A stretch of DNA of 64,000 bases from Anaerofustis butyriciformans (GTDB taxonomy: Bacteria; Bacillota; Clostridia; Eubacteriales; Anaerofustaceae), in the NCBI RefSeq assembly GCF_036289385.1, contig NZ_JAYFFH010000001.1, forward strand, positions 372,001 through 436,000, written 5' to 3'. Shown in pieces: positions 62,086 to 64,000 of this stretch. Position 1 is the stretch's first letter. Each line of letters begins with the position of its first letter. The notes beneath the pieces were generated by a model, which searched no databases, was not told where the DNA came from, and saw only the letters and a program-made list of their open reading frames with translations. A program made the position numbers and the translations under genes.

Positions 62086-64000
62086 CCTTATAGGAAGTTT
62101 AACTATACTATATTTCCCTCTAAAATTCTCATCTCCATAAGAAATTTTTTTCTCTTTTAATTTATATAATAAATAATCCATTGTTTTTGGAGATAATTTT
62201 TCAATAGCTGGGTAATCAGGGAACCTATTTATTTCCGGGAATTTTATTCCACTCTCTGTTATTGCAAGGTCAAATCCAAAATATTCAAGTTCGGGAATAT
62301 TTCTTGCAACATCCAAAACTGTCTGTTTTACTTTTTCCCAGTTTGGTAGATAACCTTCTATTTTTACATTAGTATCAGGATGATATAAACAAGGTTTAAT
62401 TTCATTATCTTCAATAATTTTTGCATCATAAAATTTTCCAGTTTCAATATCAATTTTTGCAAACATTCCCCCTGCTCCCATATTATCTACGGCACCGGTT
62501 CTTTTAGATCCAAATCTCATATAAGCATTCCCTATTTCAGGATTTTTACCATCTTTTTTAAATACAATCATTCGTATTGTATTAACAGCACCTGAATATA
62601 TATTTTTAATTACAGGATGCATATTTATATATTCCGTTATTAAGTATTGATTATTAACATCTTTTAAAATATTAAGCACATCTTCTTTTTTTGCTTGTTC
62701 ATGATTAAGATAGTATTTACCGTCTAAATATTCAAATTTATAAAATCCGTCACCATGAGAACCTTCATCGGGTTTTAGAGCAAGTGATTTTTTTTCTTTT
62801 ACAAGTTTAAAAATATCTTCAAAAGTATTTGAATACCCTTTGGGACAATCCATCATAGAAATAACTTTATTATTTCCATTTTTTAGAATTATATGGTAAT
62901 AATATTCAGGAAAACAATTATTATAATCAGAACAAATATACTTTACGGTTATTTTATCTTCCATCCATTTTCTGTATTCATTATTTATATGTCTTAACCA
63001 TCTATACTCAAAATCAGAAATATAATTATTATAATTCTCATCATTTATTCCGTATTGATTTATTCTGTAAGATATAAAACCATGTTTTTTTGCCCATATT
63101 TTTTCTTTAAATGTAGTATCCTTATTTGTAATAAAGTCTTTTAACTGCTCTTTGGGAAATTTTATTGAAAGATAGGGAAGTAAACCTTTCGGGAAAAATA
63201 GTTTTGCATATGTGGCTCTTACTTTAAGTTTTACTTTCTTCATTCCCCTTTTTGTTTTTACCGATAAGCCTTTATATGCTTTTCTTTTTTGCTCAACTTT
63301 ATATTTTAAATATTTTGATGTTTCAATACTAAAAGGAACAGATTTAGGATATTCTGGATGACCATCCCAACTTATAATTTTAAACCCATCATCTGTTATC
63401 ATTATCTTCAAACCAAAAAACTCAAGTTCAGGAGCAAAATATCCTATATTTTTTACGGTTTCTTTAATCTCATTCCAAAAAGGAATTTTACTTGGAATAG
63501 CATAATCATTATTTGGATTTTTTGTTTTCTTTATTCTATTTCCTCTATTTATGCTTACACTATCTGAAATTTTACCATTTATAGTATCTATATAAGCATA
63601 TACAGTACTTTCATACCATTCTTCGTTTTCTATTTCCATTAATTCTTCATCATTAGAATCTTCTTCATATAATCTAAATAAAATATCATTATTGTTATTT
63701 TCATCGTCATTTAAGTTTGTCTCTTCTTTAAATGATGTATTTTTTAAAATATCAATATTATTATTTAAAAATTTATTTTTTTCAAATGAAATATATGCAT
63801 CTCCGATTTTAGGATTATCACCTTTAGAGTTAAAAACTATTAAGTTTATTAATCCTCCTTCAAAATCTTTTTTAGGAATTAATTCTTCTGTAATAATAAC
63901 ACTTTTATTTATTTTTGAAATATAATCTATTAATTCTTTTTCTTTTACCTTTTTTCTATTTATATAAAACTTATCATGTTCCCATTCAATCAAATCTCTT
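62083..64000 (-). CDS. Tandem sugar-transfer-associated ATP-grasp protein, partial (5' end off window)
   Basis: The frame is open to the right edge with no stop and no clear start, so the N-terminus lies outside. The visible part has 638 residues. The second half (about 245-636) is a complete ATP-grasp domain of the sugar-transfer-associated type: AKKHGFISYRI, ALKPDEGSHGDGFYKFEYLDGKYY, LITEYINMHPVIKNIYSGAVNTIRM, YFGFDLAIT and FPEINRFPDYP. The first 230 residues repeat the latter half of that domain: KFYINRKKVKEK, ITEELIP, LINLIVF, IGDAYISFE, FFGLKIMIT and SWDGHPEYP. A second, upstream ATP-grasp copy is therefore cut by the edge. Its role is probably in polysaccharide or glycoconjugate assembly. 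Confidence 0.85.
   Translation of the reverse strand, partial: RDLIEWEHDKFYINRKKVKEKELIDYISKINKSVIITEELIPKKDFEGGLINLIVFNSKGDNPKIGDAYISFEKNKFLNNNIDILKNTSFKEETNLNDDENNNNDILFRLYEEDSNDEELMEIENEEWYESTVYAYIDTINGKISDSVSINRGNRIKKTKNPNNDYAIPSKIPFWNEIKETVKNIGYFAPELEFFGLKIMITDDGFKIISWDGHPEYPKSVPFSIETSKYLKYKVEQKRKAYKGLSVKTKRGMKKVKLKVRATYAKLFFPKGLLPYLSIKFPKEQLKDFITNKDTTFKEKIWAKKHGFISYRINQYGINDENYNNYISDFEYRWLRHINNEYRKWMEDKITVKYICSDYNNCFPEYYYHIILKNGNNKVISMMDCPKGYSNTFEDIFKLVKEKKSLALKPDEGSHGDGFYKFEYLDGKYYLNHEQAKKEDVLNILKDVNNQYLITEYINMHPVIKNIYSGAVNTIRMIVFKKDGKNPEIGNAYMRFGSKRTGAVDNMGAGGMFAKIDIETGKFYDAKIIEDNEIKPCLYHPDTNVKIEGYLPNWEKVKQTVLDVARNIPELEYFGFDLAITESGIKFPEINRFPDYPAIEKLSPKTMDYLLYKLKEKKISYGDENFRGKYSIVKLPIR

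Overview
The window reads as a chromosomal segment of a very AT-rich, low-GC Gram-positive anaerobe of the Clostridia type. The evidence is A/T-dominated codon use and intergenic DNA, strong AGGAGG-type ribosome binding sites, a spoIIID sporulation regulator, a collagen-like (BclA-type) spore-surface protein, a ZTP and a tandem glycine riboswitch, a stand-alone PurH-type formyltransferase, and PduL as phosphotransacylase. I cannot name the species. No prophage, insertion sequence, rRNA or replication origin is visible. There is one tRNA (Trp).

Layout. 1-9.8 kb: a DUF89 phosphatase cut by the window edge, an 872-residue membrane protein with a huge acidic tail, a HutC-type regulator with a GyrI-like partner, a voltage-gated-type K+ channel, a KGEF-repeat membrane protein, a decaying tandem family of four-helix membrane proteins, and a D,D-carboxypeptidase. 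9.9-11.4 kb: spoIIID overlapping a membrane-anchored solute-binding-like protein. 11.4-21.1 kb: a type III-A CRISPR-Cas locus. 21.4-31.5 kb: DegV, a lipoprotein, two membrane proteins, tRNA-Trp, fba, lgt and dnaE. 31.6-34.5 kb: three tandem KGEF-repeat paralogues. 34.6-46.8 kb: pduL, U32 peptidase, ilvE, a BMP lipoprotein, trxB, an Na/Pi transporter, trmL, an unusual copA fusion, and a ZTP-controlled purH. 46.8-55.3 kb: collagen-like protein and glycosyltransferase, MATE transporter, cytidylate-kinase-like protein, a glycine-riboswitch-controlled alanine/glycine symporter, asparaginase, DUF1848. 55.4-64 kb: pepD, an OPT transporter (frameshifted) with PqqD-like and membrane partners, a purine PRTase and NCS2 permease, TspO, and a tandem ATP-grasp protein cut by the right edge.

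The CRISPR locus is the most interesting region. cas10-csm2-csm3-csm4-csm5-cas6 is a tight operon in which every gene looks intact: the HD and GGDD motifs of Cas10 and the catalytic Asp of Csm3 are present. csm6 is broken by one in-frame TAA codon exactly between its CARF and HEPN domains. The array is small and degenerate, seven imperfect stem-loop repeats in two modules. In crRNA orientation it keeps a 3' end close to the type III-A 8-nt tag ACGAGAAC. No cas1 or cas2 is in the window. Between array and cas6 lies a divergent two-gene cassette of unknown function. Its promoter (TTGACT, 16 bp, TATACT) carries a run of nine G in the spacer, the classic form of a phase-variable promoter and very out of place in this AT-rich DNA. 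Next to cas6 is a relatively GC-rich string of hairpins. Together these suggest a type III-A locus with a damaged signalling effector and a possible switchable accessory module.

Other structural oddities: a copper ATPase continuing in frame into a CopZ-like domain and then a TPR lipoprotein; an OPT transporter whose N-terminus is separated by a single extra A; KGEF-repeat paralogues whose 5' ends are nearly identical in DNA while their C-terminal domains diverge; and identical terminators behind two of them.
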